Shown in pieces: positions 16,798 through 27,233 of a stretch of 64,000 nt of DNA (position 1 is the first letter of the stretch; each line of letters opens with the position of its first letter). Origin of the DNA: Streptomyces galbus (GTDB taxonomy: Bacteria > Actinomycetota > Actinomycetes > Streptomycetales > Streptomycetaceae); contig NZ_SZPR01000012.1 of assembly GCF_005280195.1 (NCBI RefSeq), positions 208,798 through 272,797 of the forward strand, in the 5' to 3' direction. Made by a program: the position numbers and the translations under genes. The notes under the pieces are model-generated. The model was not told the DNA's origin, did not search any database, and saw nothing but the letters and a program-made list of their open reading frames with translations.

Positions 16798-18228
16798 ATG
16801 GCACCACAGCGATTCCACGAGCAGTTCGACCACATCCAGCGCGCGCTGCCGGGTGTCCCGCTGGCGCTGGGGCCGGACGACTCCGCCGAGTTCATCTACG
16901 AGCGGGGCGTGGTGCTCGCCCGTGACGGCGAGGAGGCCGCGCTGGTGGAGGACACGGTGCGCTCGCACTTCACCGAGGCCCCCGAGCTGGTCGCCGACCA
17001 CGTGCGGCGCGCCGGCCCCGAGACCAACCGCTCCGGCATCACCCGCATCCAGGTCGGCGACCCGGGCGAGACCGACCGGCGCGGCGACCACACCGTCGCG
17101 GGCGCGCTGCGCGCCCTGCGCCAGGCCGAGGGCCGCTCCGGCCGGCGCCTGGTCAGCCGCAACCACGTGGTGTCCATCGCGGTCAACGCCTGCCCGGGCG
17201 ACGAGCCCGTGCCCGCCCCGCGCACCGAGGGGCCCAACCCCGCGGCCGCCGAGGGCGCCCACGACCCGGACGGCGCGGTGAAGGTGCTGGTGGTCGACAC
17301 CGGCCTGACCCACGACTACCGCTCCTACCCGCTGTTGGCCCACACCGACGGCGACCTCCAGGCCCGCGAGCGGGACGACGACGGCGTGCTCCAGCAGTAC
17401 GTCGGCCACGGCACCTTCATCGCCGGCATCGTCACCGCCGTCGCCCCCGACACGGACGTCACCGTCCGCGGCACCCTCAACGACGCCGGGGCGATCCTGG
17501 AGTCGGAATTCGGCGACAAGCTCTTCGACGCCGTCGAGCAGGGCGGCTGGCCGGACATCCTCAGCCTCTCCGCCGGCACCTCCAACGGGCGCGTGGACGG
17601 CCTGCTGGGCCTGGACGCCTTCATGCGCGAACTCAACGACCGCGGCACCCTGCTGGTGGCCGCCGCCGGCAACAACGCCAGCGCCACACCGTTCTGGCCC
17701 GCCGCGTACGCCGCTCTGCCCGAGTACGCCGACGCCGTCCTGTCGGTCGGCGCGCTGCGCGGCGACGGCGAGTTCGGCGCCTGCTTCTCCAACCACGGCC
17801 CCTGGGTGCGCGTCTACGCCCCCGGGGAGCGCCTCGTCAGCGCCCTCACCGGCTTCGACGCGCCCGTGCCGTACGTCTACCAGCACTCGACGTACGACGC
17901 CTGCCGCTACGGCTTCACGTACACCTGCACCTGCCAGTCCCCGCGCCACACCGGCGCGTTGAGCGACGGCGACACCACGGGCGAGCCGGACCGGGTGACG
18001 TTCGACGGCTTCGCCTCCTGGAGCGGCACCTCCTTCGCGACGCCCGTGGCCGCCGGCCTCGTCGCCTCCTGGATGACGGCGCACAAGGAGCGCGACCCCC
18101 GGGAGGCCGCCCGTCAACTGCTCAAGTCCTGCGCCGAGTTCGCCGAGGTGCGCGGGGCGCACGTACAGGCGCTGCGGCCGCCCACGTGGCGTCCGGTGCC
18201 GGTCGTGCGGCCCGTGCAGACCCTGTGA
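16798..18228 (+). CDS. S8 family (subtilisin-like) serine peptidase, intracellular
   Basis: The 476-residue protein has the subtilase triad: Asp167 in VLVVDTGL, His204 in YVGHGTFIAG and Ser412 in SWSGTSFATPVAAG. The oxyanion Asn lies in AAAGNN (292-293). The first ~155 residues are a family-specific N-terminal region without a signal peptide, so the enzyme is predicted to be cytoplasmic. A Cys-rich insert (DACRYGFTYTCTCQSPRH) precedes the catalytic Ser. The ATG at 16798 follows GGGGGAGG. It is divergent from the CHAT gene, and the sigma factor follows after 59 bases, so it probably works in a proteolytic relay with them. The target is unknown. Confidence 0.88.
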   Translation: MAPQRFHEQFDHIQRALPGVPLALGPDDSAEFIYERGVVLARDGEEAALVEDTVRSHFTEAPELVADHVRRAGPETNRSGITRIQVGDPGETDRRGDHTVAGALRALRQAEGRSGRRLVSRNHVVSIAVNACPGDEPVPAPRTEGPNPAAAEGAHDPDGAVKVLVVDTGLTHDYRSYPLLAHTDGDLQARERDDDGVLQQYVGHGTFIAGIVTAVAPDTDVTVRGTLNDAGAILESEFGDKLFDAVEQGGWPDILSLSAGTSNGRVDGLLGLDAFMRELNDRGTLLVAAAGNNASATPFWPAAYAALPEYADAVLSVGALRGDGEFGACFSNHGPWVRVYAPGERLVSALTGFDAPVPYVYQHSTYDACRYGFTYTCTCQSPRHTGALSDGDTTGEPDRVTFDGFASWSGTSFATPVAAGLVASWMTAHKERDPREAARQLLKSCAEFAEVRGAHVQALRPPTWRPVPVVRPVQTL

Positions 18229-18287
18229 GGACCGACGTGGCCCCGCCCACGGCGTACGATGACAGGCCGTACACGAGGGGTGGGGCC

Positions 18288-18863
18288 GTGGACCGTAGTG
18301 ATGTCGGCGCGCTCGTCCAGTCCGCCGTCGACGGCGACGCGGCGGCCTGGAAAGCGCTGGTGGAAGGGCTGAGCCCGCTGGTCTGGTCGGTGGTGCGCGC
18401 GCACCGGCTGTCCGACGCCGACGGCCACGAGGTCTACCAGACGGCGTGGTTCCGGTTCGCCCAGCACCTGGGACGCATCCGGGAACCCGACAAGGCGGGC
18501 TCGTGGCTGGCGAGCACCACGCGCCACGAATGCCTGAAGGTGATCAAGAGCGCCAAGCGGCTGACCCCCACGGACGACCCCCAGGTGCTCGACCGGGTCA
18601 GCGAGGACCGCACACCGGAGCAGTCGGTGCTGGACTCGGAGGAGGCGGCCGCGCAGAGCGAGCGCGTCCGCTTCCTCTGGCAGGAGTTCGAGACGCTGGG
18701 CGAGCGCTGCCGGCAGCTGCTGCGGGTGCTGATCGCCTCGCCGCCGCCCAGTTACCAGGAGGTGTCCGCGGCGCTCGGCATCGCCGTCGGCAGCATCGGC
18801 CCGATGCGGCAGCGCTGTCTGCGCCGCCTGCGGGCGAAACTCATCGCACGGGGAGCGTTGTGA
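18288..18863 (+). CDS. ECF-like RNA polymerase sigma factor
   Basis: The 191-residue protein has a region-2-like segment (LVWSVVRAHRLSDADGHEVY to QTAWFRFAQHLGRI, then GSWLASTTRHECLKVIK). Its region 4 has the helix-turn-helix PPPSYQEVSAALGIAVGSIG and PMRQRCLRRLRAKL. The layout is that of a group 4 (ECF) sigma factor. It starts at a GTG 59 bases after the subtilisin gene, and its TGA overlaps the GTG of the next gene. The shared CCTGTATCA-N16-CTCT motif in the cassette is a candidate target promoter, which would make the cassette self-regulated. The downstream gene occupies the usual anti-sigma position. Confidence 0.85.
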   Translation: MDRSDVGALVQSAVDGDAAAWKALVEGLSPLVWSVVRAHRLSDADGHEVYQTAWFRFAQHLGRIREPDKAGSWLASTTRHECLKVIKSAKRLTPTDDPQVLDRVSEDRTPEQSVLDSEEAAAQSERVRFLWQEFETLGERCRQLLRVLIASPPPSYQEVSAALGIAVGSIGPMRQRCLRRLRAKLIARGAL

Positions 18864-19381
18864 AGGACATGAGGGACGACGACGAGGCCGGCGGGTCCGG
18901 CGAGCTCTTCGACGAGGGGCCCTTCGACCGGGGCACCGACGAGGACGCCGGCGAGCAGAGCCGGACGGAGGACGAGCTGCGCCAGGCCGCCGCCATCCTG
19001 GACCCGGTGCCGGCCGAGCTGCGCCGGATCGCCGTGGAGGCGTACGCGCTGCACGACCTGGACGCGCGGATCGCGGAGCTGACCTTCGACTCGCTGGTGG
19101 ACGCCATCCCCGTGCGGGGCGTGGCCGACCCGCCGCGGATGCTGACCTTCCACACCGGCGAGCTGACCGTCGACGTGGAGGTCACCCCGCACGGGCTGAT
19201 GGGCCAGTTGCTGCCGCCGCAGGAGGCGTCGATCGAGGTGCTCAGCGGCCCCCGGGCCGGCGCCCGCCTCACGGCCGACGACCTGGGCCGCTTCATCGGC
19301 GACCCCCCACCGGCGGGCCCGTTCGCGCTGCGCCTGCGCACGGGCGACGAGGTCGTCGTGACGGAGTGGCTGCGCGCCTGA
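18860..19381 (+). CDS. Uncharacterised acidic protein, translationally coupled to the sigma factor
   Basis: The 173-residue protein begins at a GTG overlapping the sigma-factor stop; an internal ATG at 18869 is possible. It has an acidic N-terminal tail (RDDDEAGGSGELFDEGPFDR), a helical stretch (AAAILDPVPAELRRIAVEAY) and a C-terminal beta-rich part (MLTFHTGELTVDVEVTPHGL, LRTGDEVVVTEW). No transmembrane segment and no zinc-binding anti-sigma motif is visible. Position and coupling suggest a partner or regulator of the sigma factor, possibly a soluble anti-sigma factor or a protease substrate. I do not recognise a named domain. Confidence 0.75.
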   Translation: MKDMRDDDEAGGSGELFDEGPFDRGTDEDAGEQSRTEDELRQAAAILDPVPAELRRIAVEAYALHDLDARIAELTFDSLVDAIPVRGVADPPRMLTFHTGELTVDVEVTPHGLMGQLLPPQEASIEVLSGPRAGARLTADDLGRFIGDPPPAGPFALRLRTGDEVVVTEWLRA

Positions 19382-19397
19382 GACGGATGACCCGGGA

Positions 19398-19973
19398 CTA
19401 CCGTGCCGGGCCCGTCCGCATACGGCGGAACTCCTCGTACATCGCCTCCATGAAGGCGCGGAACGACGGGTACCGCTCGGGCGGGCTCGCTCGCCACGGT
19501 GCCCACGTGTAGACGGCCCACTCGCCCGATCCGTCGACGTCACCGGGGTCGATCAGGACGTACACGGCGTCGGACTCCACGTCGAGTTGCAGCGCCCGGT
19601 GCCACATCCCGGCGAACAGCTCTTCCTCGACGGGGGCGTCGTACAGGCCGTCGGCGAAGTCCTCGGACAGGCCCGCCGCGTCCTCGTGCGGACGGATCCC
19701 GTCCGTGCCCGCCAGCAGCCAGACGAAGACACCGGCGTGCCGCCAGCCGTCGGTCACGGCCAGGAACGAGCGGTACGAGGGCGGCAACCGGTGTCCGAGC
19801 CGCTCCTCCAGGGCACGGATGCGCTCCTCGGGTGCGGGCGGGAACCCCAGCCACCGGGCGCGGCGCAGTGCCTCCTCGCGCGGGTCCCCGCCGCCGTCCG
19901 CCTCCCTCGCGTCGGCCCACTCCGCGCTCCACCGCCGCAGGAAGGGCCGCCAGTCGTCACTCAGGTCCGCCAT
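19398..19973 (-). CDS. SMI1/KNR4 family protein
   Basis: The 191-residue protein carries the SMI1/KNR4 core. WLGFPPAPEERIRALEERLG is followed by HRLPPSYRSFLAVTDGWRHA, the (L/I)P-x-S-Y-x-x-F-L-x-x-x-D-G-x block, and a C-terminal segment YPSFRAFMEAMYEEF. Bacterial members are frequent immunity proteins of polymorphic toxin systems or general adaptor proteins. No toxin gene is adjacent; the convergent neighbour is the last gene of the sigma cassette, 16 bases away. A role in protecting against a toxin or in protein interaction remains open. Confidence 0.8.
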   Translation of the reverse strand: MADLSDDWRPFLRRWSAEWADAREADGGGDPREEALRRARWLGFPPAPEERIRALEERLGHRLPPSYRSFLAVTDGWRHAGVFVWLLAGTDGIRPHEDAAGLSEDFADGLYDAPVEEELFAGMWHRALQLDVESDAVYVLIDPGDVDGSGEWAVYTWAPWRASPPERYPSFRAFMEAMYEEFRRMRTGPAR

Positions 19974-20169
19974 GCCCGCAGCCTGCCAGGTGCCACTGAC
20001 AACTCCCTCGGCCGGGCGGGCGGTTCACCCGGTGACCGGACCGCGTGACGCCCCTCGTGCCCGCGCACGCCCCCGTTGCGCCCCTTCCGTGAACCGTCGT
20101 CGCCACGCGAGGCTCGGCGCCACGGCCGGCGTCCTCCCGGGGCCCGGTACGACCAGGGAGGGGAAGACC

Positions 20170-20550
20170 ATGGGGAACACGACCGGCAGACACCGCACCG
20201 CGATCGCCGCCGTCCTCGCACTGCTGGCGGGGGCCGGCGCCGTCGCGGCCTCGGCGGGCCCCGCGGCGGCGGCCACCGGGGACGTGCTGATCGTCCAGAA
20301 GGGCAGCACCGGCAATCTGGTGAGCGTGCAGACCTTCGTGTTCGTTCCGGGCGTCACCGAGCAGGGCGACGGGGTCCAGGCCGGCGCCACCCAGTTCGCG
20401 GTCACCAACCTCACGAACCGGACCCTCACCCTGACGGAGAGGACCGCGTCGGGCACGGTCGTCCACAGCGGCACCGTCGCCGCCGGCAAGAACGGCACCT
20501 TCGCCGTGACGGGCGGCGACACCGTGCTGCTCGCCGTGCCGGCCGACTAG
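20170..20550 (+). CDS. Small secreted protein of unknown function
   Basis: The 126-residue protein begins with a signal peptide: a basic start, a hydrophobic run AIAAVLALLAGAGAVAASAG, and a predicted cleavage after PAAAA. The mature ~90 residues (GDVLIVQKGSTGNLVSVQTF, FAVTNLTNRTLTLTERTA) are beta-rich with many Thr/Val and no Cys. The ATG at 20170 is preceded by AGGGAGGGGAAG. No domain is recognised. It stands alone between the SMI1/KNR4 gene and a convergent amidohydrolase. It may be an extracellular or cell-surface protein. Confidence 0.75.
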   Translation: MGNTTGRHRTAIAAVLALLAGAGAVAASAGPAAAATGDVLIVQKGSTGNLVSVQTFVFVPGVTEQGDGVQAGATQFAVTNLTNRTLTLTERTASGTVVHSGTVAAGKNGTFAVTGGDTVLLAVPAD

Positions 20551-20593
20551 AGGTCGTCGGGCGTGTCGTCGCCCCGGCCCCGGCCGGAAGGCC

Positions 20594-21394
20594 CTACGAC
20601 GCCCCGGCCGCGTCGACCAGTGCCGCCAGGGACTCCGCGAGCCGTTCCAGGCCCGGGCCCGGCGGGCCGCCCGGCTCGGTCATGTAGGTGTCGCGGCGGA
20701 TCTCCACCATCAGGGCCCGCACCCGGGCGTCCGACCCGTAGTACTCCAGCGGTACGTACGTCCCGCTGAACGGACTGTCCAGGCCCACGTCGCCCCACGC
20801 CCCGAACGCCTCCCGGGCGGCGGCGAGCAGCGGCCCGGGCGTGTGGAAGGGGTCGGTGCCCAGGCAGACCGCGGGCCGCGGGCCCTGTCCGTGCAGCTCG
20901 TAGGGCAGCGGGAGGGTCGGGTAGGAGTGCACGTCGACGATCACGGCGCGGCCCGTCGCCGCGAGGCGGTCGGCCACCGCCTCGGTCATGGCCCGCGCGT
21001 ACGGGCGGAAGTACCGTTCGAGCAGCGGCTCCGGGTCGGTCGCGGGGTCCCGCAGCACCTCCCGGTGCGTGGTCCGCGTGTACACCGCCCCCATGCCGAC
21101 GGCGCGCATCTCCTCGCGCTCGTCGGGGAAGCGCTCGGGGTCGACGACCAGCCGGGACAGCCGGTTCACGAACCGCCACGGCGCCACCCGCGCCCGTCCG
21201 GCGGCCCGCTCCGCCAGCTCGGCGGTGTGCGCGTCGACGATGTGGTCCAGCTCCCGCTCCAGCGCGCGGTCGTCGAGCACGATCCCGGCGCGCACCTCGG
21301 GCGGCACCGCCCGCGCCGCGTGGGGGACGTGCAGGATCACGGGTGACGTCCCGGCTCCGGGCAGCAGCTCGAACGACGGCACGGCAGGGCTCAT
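20594..21394 (-). CDS. N-formylglutamate amidohydrolase family protein
   Basis: The 266-residue protein matches the N-formylglutamate amidohydrolase (HutG-like) family. It has SPVILHVPHAARAVP at the N-terminus, DHIVDAHTAELAERA, the RFVNRLSRLVVDPERFPDER block, VIVDVHSYPTLPLPYE with metal-binding candidates, and VRALMVEIRRDTYM. Family enzymes hydrolyse N-formyl-L-glutamate to glutamate and formate at the end of one histidine-degradation route. No other hut genes are present here, so the true substrate could be another N-acyl amino acid. It follows isocitrate dehydrogenase on the same strand but is separated from it by a terminator. Confidence 0.88.
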   Translation of the reverse strand: MSPAVPSFELLPGAGTSPVILHVPHAARAVPPEVRAGIVLDDRALERELDHIVDAHTAELAERAAGRARVAPWRFVNRLSRLVVDPERFPDEREEMRAVGMGAVYTRTTHREVLRDPATDPEPLLERYFRPYARAMTEAVADRLAATGRAVIVDVHSYPTLPLPYELHGQGPRPAVCLGTDPFHTPGPLLAAAREAFGAWGDVGLDSPFSGTYVPLEYYGSDARVRALMVEIRRDTYMTEPGGPPGPGLERLAESLAALVDAAGAS

Positions 21395-21436
21395 ACGGGG
21401 GCTCCGGGGGAGGGGACGGGGAGGGCGGACGCGCGA

Positions 21437-21467
21437 CCGCCCCGGCCGGGAGGTCCGGCCGGGGCGG
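21437..21467 (-). terminator. Terminator downstream of isocitrate dehydrogenase
   Basis: A perfect 13-bp stem, CCGCCCCGGCCGG (21437-21449) with CCGGCCGGGGCGG (21455-21467), and a five-base loop. It separates the isocitrate dehydrogenase gene from the amidohydrolase gene. Confidence 0.75.
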
Positions 21468-21506
21468 GCACGAGGGGCGTACCGCGGGCGCCGCGGGGCG
21501 CCGGCG

Positions 21507-23726
<2,220 letters not shown>

Positions 23727-23902
23727 CGGGTGCTCCGCTCCACGTCTGCAACATTGCTCGACATCAAGATATCTCGTGACCGGGGTCCGCTCGACAGGGG
23801 TGGGGTGCAACCGGACCGCCCTCCCCGGTGGTCATGGAGGGTGATCGTCACCAGTGGACGGCGGCCGGCGTGACCACCCGGCCGCCCCGACGGAAGCGGA
23901 CC
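23727..23902. promoter_or_regulatory. Divergent control region of isocitrate dehydrogenase and the M1 peptidase
   Basis: The region contains GACATCAAGATATCTCGTGA around 23760-23778. It combines an ATATC core with an imperfect CTTGA/TCGAG dyad on the reverse strand. This is a plausible regulator site for isocitrate dehydrogenase. No clear -35/-10 pair could be assigned. Confidence 0.25.
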
Positions 23903-25447
23903 ATGAGATATCGCAGCAGAGTGACCGGACCGGCGGCCGCCCTCATCGGCGCCACCGCGGTCCTGGCCGGGGGCAGGAACGCGTACGCGGCGGGGACCGG
24001 CGACGGCCCCGCCCCGGGCCCGGAGACCCTCGGCGACCCCGTCTACCCCGCCCTCGGCAACGACGGCTACCGCGTCGGCGCCTACCACCTCGACCTCGTC
24101 TACGACCCCGCGACCGCCCTGGTGGAGGCCACGGCGACGCTGCGGGTGCGCACCACCCGGGCGCTCAGCCGGCTCTCCCTGGACGCCCTCGGCCTGGACG
24201 TGCGGTCGGTGCGCGTCGACGGCCGCACGGCCGCCTTCGAGCAGGCCGACGAGAAGCTGAGGATCACCCCCGAGCGCCGGCTGCCCGCCCGCGCCCACGT
24301 CACCCTCCGCGTCGCGTACGGCGCCGACCCGCGCCGCGTCCTGCCGTACACCGGCTGGGTGCCGACCCCGGACGGCTTCGCGGTGGCCTGCCAGCCGAAC
24401 CTGGCGCACACCGTCTTCCCCTGCAACGACCACCCCTCCGACAAGGCGCACTTCACCTTCCGCCTGACCGTCCCGGACGGTCTGACCGCCGTCGCGAGCG
24501 GCACCCGGGTGCGCACCGAGCCGCTGCCGGGCGGGCGTACGGCCGTCACCTACCGGTCCCGCTCGCCGATCGCGACGGAGCTGGTGCAGATCACCGTCGG
24601 CGACTACGTGGTCAAGGAGCGGAGCGGGCCGCACGGGCTGCCGCTGCGGGACGTCGTACCGAGGGCGCGGGCCGAGGCGCTGGAACCCGCGCTGTCCCTC
24701 ACGCCCGGCCTGGTGGAGTGGATCGAGGGGCGCCTCGGCGCGTTCCCGTTCGAGACGTACGGGCTGCTGCCGTGCAACTCCGACCTGGCGGAGCCGTTCG
24801 ACTTCACCGGCCTGGAGACCCAGACCCTGACGATCTACCGGCCGAACTTCCTCCTGCAGGAGGAGAAGAAGATCGGCTCGCACATGATGCACGAGCTGGT
24901 CCACTCCTACTTCGGCAACAGCGTCTCGCCCGCCACCTGGGCCGACCTGTGGATCAACGAGGGCCACGCCGACTTCTACGGGCTGCTGTACCGCTACGAG
25001 CGCGGCTGGCCGGACTCCCTGGGCCTGACCAGCTTCGAGGCCCGCATGAAGGACACCTACGCGCGCGGCGACCAGTGGCGGCACGACTGGGGGCCGGTCG
25101 CCGCACCGAACGCCGCGAACCTCTTCGAGGCGCAGCGCTACCTGGGCGGCGTGCTCGTCCTGTACGCGCTGCGGCAGCTCATCGGTGAGGACGCCTTCCA
25201 CGCCGTCGAGCGGGCCTTCCTGGACCGGTACCGCAACGCGTCGGCGTCCACGGAGGACTACATCGCGGTGGCGAGCGCGGTGTCCGGCCAGGACGTCTCC
25301 GGGTTCCTGAAGGACTGGCTGTACGGCACGACGACGCCGCGCATGCCGGGCCACCCGGACTGGACGGTCACGCCGGTCACGCCGTCCCTGGCCACGCCGC
25401 ACGGCCGCCGGGACACGCGTCCCCACGACCACTCGGCGACGCTGTGA
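23903..25447 (+). CDS. Secreted M1-family zinc aminopeptidase
   Basis: The 514-residue protein has an N-terminal signal (MRYRSRVTGPAAALIGATAV, ending near AYA). The M1 N-terminal beta-domain comes next (YRVGAYHLDLVYDPATALVE, FPCNDHPSDKAHFTFRLTVP), and then the gluzincin catalytic domain. The zinc site is HELVH at residues 330-334 with the third ligand Glu353 in WINEGHADF. The exopeptidase G-x-M-E-N motif is represented by GLETQT, common in secreted bacterial M1 enzymes. It would trim N-terminal residues from extracellular peptides. The ATG at 23903 fits the signal peptide; an upstream ATG at 23828 would add a charged extension. It is convergent with the DUF4186 gene, ten bases away. Confidence 0.9.
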   Translation: MRYRSRVTGPAAALIGATAVLAGGRNAYAAGTGDGPAPGPETLGDPVYPALGNDGYRVGAYHLDLVYDPATALVEATATLRVRTTRALSRLSLDALGLDVRSVRVDGRTAAFEQADEKLRITPERRLPARAHVTLRVAYGADPRRVLPYTGWVPTPDGFAVACQPNLAHTVFPCNDHPSDKAHFTFRLTVPDGLTAVASGTRVRTEPLPGGRTAVTYRSRSPIATELVQITVGDYVVKERSGPHGLPLRDVVPRARAEALEPALSLTPGLVEWIEGRLGAFPFETYGLLPCNSDLAEPFDFTGLETQTLTIYRPNFLLQEEKKIGSHMMHELVHSYFGNSVSPATWADLWINEGHADFYGLLYRYERGWPDSLGLTSFEARMKDTYARGDQWRHDWGPVAAPNAANLFEAQRYLGGVLVLYALRQLIGEDAFHAVERAFLDRYRNASASTEDYIAVASAVSGQDVSGFLKDWLYGTTTPRMPGHPDWTVTPVTPSLATPHGRRDTRPHDHSATL

Positions 25448-25457
25448 CCTGAGCCGG

Positions 25458-25907
25458 TCACACCGGGCGGGCGGGTCGGACCCCGTCCGCCCCGCCGCCG
25501 GCCCCGCCCCGGGTGAGTTCCCGCTCGACCCAGCGGCAGATCACGTGCACCGCGTACACGTGCTCGGCGCGGCTCAGCTCCCGTCCCTTCGGGATGCCGT
25601 GCCACCGCTGCAGGCAGCTCCGGCAGCAGGTCGCGGTGGCGTGCTGGGCGACGAACACCGGGTGCCCGCGGTACGGGGTCTGCTTGCCGTCCTTGTACGG
25701 CGCGGCGGGGGCCAGCCGGCGGGCCAGCAGGTCGTAGGCGTGCCACCGGATCGTGGCGGGCCCGCGCTCCACGGCGAGGGCCCGCTCCCGCCCGGCCAGC
25801 CGGAACCGCGCCCGGAACGGCTGGCGCGCGAGGGCGTCCAGCCGCTCGTCGAGCGCGCGGACCGAGGACGGGGAGGCGGGCGGCGGCACGTCGGGGGCGG
25901 GGCTCAT
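25458..25907 (-). CDS. DUF4186 family protein
   Basis: The 149-residue protein matches DUF4186. It has RARFRLAGRERALAVERGPA, TIRWHAYDLLARRLAPAAPY, the KDGKQTPYRGHPVFVAQHAT block and a Cys cluster CCRSCLQRWHGIPKGRELS. The invariant His and Cys residues could bind a metal. The function of the family is unknown. It is the second gene after the MscS channel on the reverse strand, 37 bases downstream, so the two may be cotranscribed. The N-terminal ~25 residues are Pro-rich and not conserved. Confidence 0.85.
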   Translation of the reverse strand: MSPAPDVPPPASPSSVRALDERLDALARQPFRARFRLAGRERALAVERGPATIRWHAYDLLARRLAPAAPYKDGKQTPYRGHPVFVAQHATATCCRSCLQRWHGIPKGRELSRAEHVYAVHVICRWVERELTRGGAGGGADGVRPARPV

Positions 25908-25944
25908 GGTCCTCCCAGCGTACGGCGCCGTCGCCGCGGATCGG

Positions 25945-27039
25945 TCAGCCCCCGAGCGCGGGGTCCGCCGTCAGGCCGTCGCCGGTGCGCTGGTGCGGGA
26001 TGGACGGGACCGCGCCCTGCTGGAGCGTGACGGTGCGGGCGGGGGCCGGGATGCGGATGCCCTCGGCGCGGTAGCGCTTGTGCAGGCGCTTGATGAACTC
26101 GTGCTTGATCCGGTACTGGTCGCTGAACTCGCCGACGCCCAGGATCACGGTGAAGCCGATCCGGGAGTCGCCGAAGGTGTGGAAGCGCACCGCCGGCTCG
26201 TGGTCGGGCACCGCGCCGCTGATCTCGGTCATCACCTCGGCGACCACGTCGGTGGTCACCTTCTCCACGTGCTCCAGGTCGCTGTCGTAGGCGACGCCCA
26301 CCTGCACCAGGATCGTCAGCCGCTGCTCGGGGCGCATGAAGTTGGTCATGTTCGCCTTGGCGAGCTGCCCGTTGGGGATCACGATGAGGTTGTTGGACAG
26401 CGCCCGCACCGTGGTCTGGCGCCAGTTGATGTCCTCGACGTAGCCCTCCTCCCCGCTGCTCAGCTTGATGTAGTCGCCGGGCTGGACGGTCTTGGAGGCG
26501 AGGATGTGGATGCCCGCGAAGAGGTTGGCGAGCGTGTCCTGCAGCGCGAGGGCGACCGCGAGACCGCCCACGCCCAGGGCGGTGAGCAGCGGCGCGATGG
26601 AGATGCCGAGCGTCTGCAGCACCACCAGGAAGCCGATCGCGAGGACCAGGATCCGGGTGATGTTGACGAAGATCGTGGCCGATCCGGCGACGCCGGAGCG
26701 CGAGTGGGTCACGCTGCGGACCAGTTCGGCGACCACCCGCGCCGCCGACAGGGTCACGACGAAGATCAGCAGCACGGTCAGGGACTGGTTGGCGGTGCGC
26801 TGCACGGCCCGGGTCAGCGGCAGCACCGCGGCCGCGGCCGCCGCGCCGGCGGCGATCGCCGCCCACGGCACGACCGTGCGCAGCGCGTCCACCAGCACGT
26901 CGTCGCCGCCCCACTTGGTGCGCTTGGCGTGCTTGGCCAGCCAGCGCAGCAGCCCGCGGGAGAGGAAGGCGGCCAGCAGGCCCGCGGCCAGGGCGATGCC
27001 GGCGAGGACGGAGTCGTCCAGGGTCAGCGCGCGGTTCAC
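25945..27039 (-). CDS. MscS-family mechanosensitive ion channel
   Basis: The 364-residue protein has four to five membrane segments in residues 10-165 and the MscS pore/beta-domain signature. The pore helix is LLTALGVGGLAVALALQDTL, followed by ANLFAGIHILASKTVQPGDY, the VEDINWRQTTVRALSNNLIV region and the cytoplasmic vestibule domain. It would open on membrane tension to release solutes after osmotic downshock. The ATG at 27039 is preceded by CCGGAGGTG. It is followed on the same strand by DUF4186. Confidence 0.92.
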   Translation of the reverse strand: MNRALTLDDSVLAGIALAAGLLAAFLSRGLLRWLAKHAKRTKWGGDDVLVDALRTVVPWAAIAAGAAAAAAVLPLTRAVQRTANQSLTVLLIFVVTLSAARVVAELVRSVTHSRSGVAGSATIFVNITRILVLAIGFLVVLQTLGISIAPLLTALGVGGLAVALALQDTLANLFAGIHILASKTVQPGDYIKLSSGEEGYVEDINWRQTTVRALSNNLIVIPNGQLAKANMTNFMRPEQRLTILVQVGVAYDSDLEHVEKVTTDVVAEVMTEISGAVPDHEPAVRFHTFGDSRIGFTVILGVGEFSDQYRIKHEFIKRLHKRYRAEGIRIPAPARTVTLQQGAVPSIPHQRTGDGLTADPALGG

Positions 27040-27135
27040 CGGTCACCTCCGGGGAGACGATCCGCGGCCCGGGGGGCCGCCGACGGCCGGATGTGCAATG
27101 TCGTCACGTGGTCCACTGCTCGGTTCCGGGAAGTG

Positions 27136-27188
27136 CGATCACGCGGGCCCGGCCGGGGTGTTGGGCCCGGCCGGCCCGCGCGATCACT
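27136..27188. terminator. Large GC hairpin between the APC permease and MscS genes
   Basis: The left arm includes GCGATCACGCGGGCCCGGCCGG and the right arm CCCGGCCGGCCCGCGCGATCAC around a short loop; the core GCGGGCC...GGCCGG pairs with one bulge. It lies just after the stop of the reverse-strand permease gene (27234) and is most likely its terminator. Confidence 0.6.
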
Positions 27189-27233
27189 CATCCTGCCGCA
27201 TTCCGGACGGCAGTTCGTACCCGGCCGGGTCGC

